In this document: in pieces, positions 18,001 through 20,009 of the stretch | Numbering within the stretch: the stretch's first letter is position 1 | Layout: each line of letters begins with the position of its first letter | Assembly (NCBI GenBank): GCA_002077065.1 | Contig: NAJO01000125.1 | Coordinates: 1 to 20,009, forward strand | Reading direction: 5' to 3' | Length of the DNA: 20,009 nucleotides | Source: Cryoendolithus antarcticus | Lineage: Eukaryota > Ascomycota > Dothideomycetes > Cladosporiales > Cladosporiaceae | Translations under genes and position numbers: made by a program | Notes under the pieces: model-generated | The model's input: only the letters and a program-made list of their open reading frames with translations | The model's database searches: none | Told to the model about the DNA's origin: nothing

Positions 18001-19900
18001 CGATTATCGAGGGCTTTAAGTAGTTCCGCTACTACCTCGAAGGCGCTACGTATACGGTATAGGTGCTTACCGATTATAACAATCTCCGGGGATTTATAGG
18101 AGTAAAGTAGCTTAATAGAAGGTAAGCTAGGTAGGCTACCTTCTTAGCTTTATTCGACTTTACTATTAAGCACCGCTTAGGTAAGTCAAATCTAGCCGAC
18201 GCACCTTCGCGGAGACTAGACTACGTAGGCGAGTCGTAAGCGGTTCCCTATCTTCTACTAATACTATAGAACAAGCTTATAGTATAGGAGACTTCTTCGG
18301 ACTTAGCCCTAATTATTAGCCGAGTCCGAGTAGGATAGTAAGAGAACTACTTACGAACCGTAACCGACGCGCCTTACGTAGTTATAATCCGAGCGGTAGT
18401 AAATACGGTAGCTAGAAGCGAAGATCCTTTTAGGGGTCTAGTAGACGACTTAGCTAGCTTAATTAGCGTATTGCAAAAAAGCGATAGCGAGTTACCTACG
18501 CTTCGCGAGCGCCTCGCTAGCGAGGAGTATACGTAGTATAAGGCTAATAGACTTTAGTATTATAATAACGCGTTATACGTACCTAGAGATAGCGCTACGC
18601 GTACTAAACTTATACGCATTTATTATAATAATAAATTAGTAGGCTACTTCGGTCGCGATAAGATAGAGAAGCTACTACGGCGTAAGTATTAGTAGCCTTT
18701 ACTTACTAGAGATATCGAAGAGCGTATAGCTACCTATTCGAATTACGAGTATATAAAGACGAGGCGCTATCGGCCCTACGGCGACGCGTAGGCGCTACGT
18801 ATACTAGGTAGGCCGTAGTAAGAGTTAACTATAGACATAATTACTAATCTACCTCTAAGCGTGCATAATAGCTAGAATTATAATACTATCCTAGTAATCG
18901 TCGATAGGTATACGAAGATAAATCTATACGTAGCGACAACTAAGCGCTATATAAGCGTAGAGCTTACGCGGATCCTTATAGAGCGTATTGTTCGCTAATA
19001 TAGTGTGCTAGTAGGTTTGCTTACTAATCGAGGTTCGATCTTTACTAGCTAGTACTAGAGCGACTTTGCATTCGAAGCGTATATAAAGCATAAGCTAAGC
19101 ATAGCGTTTTATCCGTAGATAGATAGACAAATAGAAAGAATAAATTAAACACTAGAATAGTACTTACGGTATTATTCTTCTAAAGAACAAGATTAATGGT
19201 CTTTAAAGCTATAGTAAGCTAAATTCGCGGTTAATAATAGCGTATACTAGGCGACTCGTATAAGTCCCTTCGAGCTATTATATAGTTAGTATCTAGAGAT
19301 TCGAGACCCGATTCGAGACGAATCTCGGGAGGAGAAGGTACTAGTAGCGGCTAAGCGTGTAAGAAGTATGCGAAGCGTATACGCGGCGCTTATAGAGCGC
19401 TAGCGTATAGCCTAGGAGTCGTAGAAGATGTACTAAAACAAGCGCTAGAAGCCGATAACGTTTAAAGTCGGTAATAAGGTGCTATTATTAATAAAGAATC
19501 TACGGCTATAAGGCGAAAAGAAGAAGCTTAGCGCTAAGTACGTCGGGCCGTTTCGGATCCGTAACGTAGTCGGGCCGTAAGCTTATCGCCTATTACTTCC
19601 GACGTCGTATATTATTTATAATGTCTTTTATATATCGTTACTTAAGCTATAGAGGTAGCGAGTAGGCGAGGAGCTTACTAAGCCTATACCTCTAGTAGAG
19701 CATAATAACGAGTAGGAAGTTAAGGTAATCTAAGGCTCTAAGAAGTAGAAGGGCAAGTAATAGTATTTAGTCTAGTAGAAAGGATAGCTAGAAGAATATA
19801 CTAGTTAGGAGCTAAAAGAGCACTATAAGGGAGCTAAGGAGATAATTAGCGTATAGGAGGCGTAGGCTAGGAGCACGAAGTTAACGAGAGCGAAGCGGGT
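15063..19900 (+). pseudogene. Degenerate Gag-Pol polyprotein of the chromovirus-type element
   Basis: One reading frame (codon starts at multiples of 3) carries everything, with many TAG/TAA stops but no frameshift noticed. Gag is about 15063-16290, including LFKGKTLKEARDFIRSLEL. The CCHC zinc knuckle spans 16143-16184. The aspartic protease region is about 16370-16700 (EVNLISI). RT is about 16950-17600, with [22 protein letters not shown] and VIPFGLINAPATF; the catalytic box reads YLDN. RNase H-like sequence is about 17780-18090 (YDRELLAIIEGFK). Integrase is about 18600-19400: HHCC region, TIDIITNLP, TNRGSIFTS, and the Glu segment near 19130-19150. The GPF/Y-type module is about 19520-19640 (SAKYVGPFRIRNVVGP), and the chromodomain about 19716-19850. 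Many stops stand where Gln or Trp is conserved (CAR to TAR, TGG to TAG). Stop-free pieces remain at 15387-15593 and 17364-17597. Confidence 0.88.
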
Positions 19901-20009
19901 AAGACGGTAAGAAGTAAGTAGGTAGGAAGTTATTAATTTCCTACCGCGCTACGTAGGCGTAACGCCGCCGTAGAGTAGGGGCGGCGACGGGAGTATACTA
20001 GCGGACCTA

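Larger units (their letters stand above)
14702..20009 (+). mobile_element. Ty3/Gypsy chromovirus-type LTR retrotransposon, RIP-inactivated, 3' end outside window
   Basis: Gag, protease, reverse transcriptase, RNase H, integrase and a C-terminal chromodomain are readable in this order on the plus strand, the Ty3/Gypsy chromovirus order. Throughout, CA and TG are very scarce and TA abundant, while CG is common; the line 17581-17640, for example, has no CA or TG and ten TA. That is the footprint of RIP rather than of simple CpG decay. The proposed left end is the TGTAA at 14702, just before GC-rich palindromic sequence. The right end and 3' LTR are not in the window, so size and target-site duplication cannot be measured. 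The element cannot encode active proteins as it stands. Confidence 0.88.

Noticed and set aside
14700..20009. Recoded stop codons (alternative genetic code), because TAG/TAA stand where Gln or Trp are expected
   Set aside because: Non-stop codons changed in the same way (Cys and His to Tyr, Asp to Asn) and CA/TG are depleted on both strands. Genes at 1-13780 use the standard code.
14080..20009. Mitochondrial or centromeric AT-rich DNA
   Set aside because: CpG is abundant and a chromovirus-type polyprotein is readable; the TA excess comes from RIP-type changes.

Overview
The window is nuclear DNA of a filamentous ascomycete (Pezizomycotina). Supporting signs are short 50-60 nt spliceosomal introns with CTAAC/CTGAC-type branch sites, recognisable fungal genes (BFR1, MSH2, bli-3, a CCG-6-like wall protein), and a retrotransposon carrying heavy CpA-to-TpA damage of the kind left by repeat-induced point mutation (RIP). 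A dothideomycete is my guess from general character; the sequence does not prove it.

Layout. Positions 1-1103 hold the 3' part of BFR1 (plus), followed by an arginine/serine/proline-rich reading frame (1104-1517) that continues in the same frame after the BFR1 stop. MSH2 converges from the minus strand (1757-4531). Its upstream region has two ACGCGT boxes and is shared with a divergent gene for a dimeric alpha/beta-barrel protein (4809-5606). After 1.5 kb with no convincing gene comes a small secreted, probably GPI-anchored CCG-6-like protein (7080-7645, one intron). A GNAT acetyltransferase (8527-9254, one intron) converges on a bli-3 homologue on the minus strand (9375-10096, with a GC-AG intron and a probable 5'UTR intron). 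A weakly supported small ORF lies at 10562-10777.

The most interesting gene is at 11720-13780. It is a single-exon 686-residue protein with an N-terminal caspase-like (peptidase C14) domain whose His and Cys motifs look intact, a middle region, and eight 33-residue ankyrin units. Units 1-7 carry a strongly conserved core while three neighbouring residues vary from unit to unit. This is the layout of a fungal self/non-self or cell-death receptor, but with no nucleotide-binding domain.

From about 14.1 kb to the window end the sequence changes sharply: CA and TG become rare, TA is common and CpG is kept. The main content is a Ty3/Gypsy chromovirus-type LTR element (about 14702 to beyond 20009). 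Its Gag, protease, RT, RNase H, integrase and chromodomain can all be read in one plus-strand frame without a frameshift, but the frame is full of stops and key residues are lost by C-to-T/G-to-A changes. The window thus runs from a conserved housekeeping block through a recognition-type gene into silenced repeat DNA.
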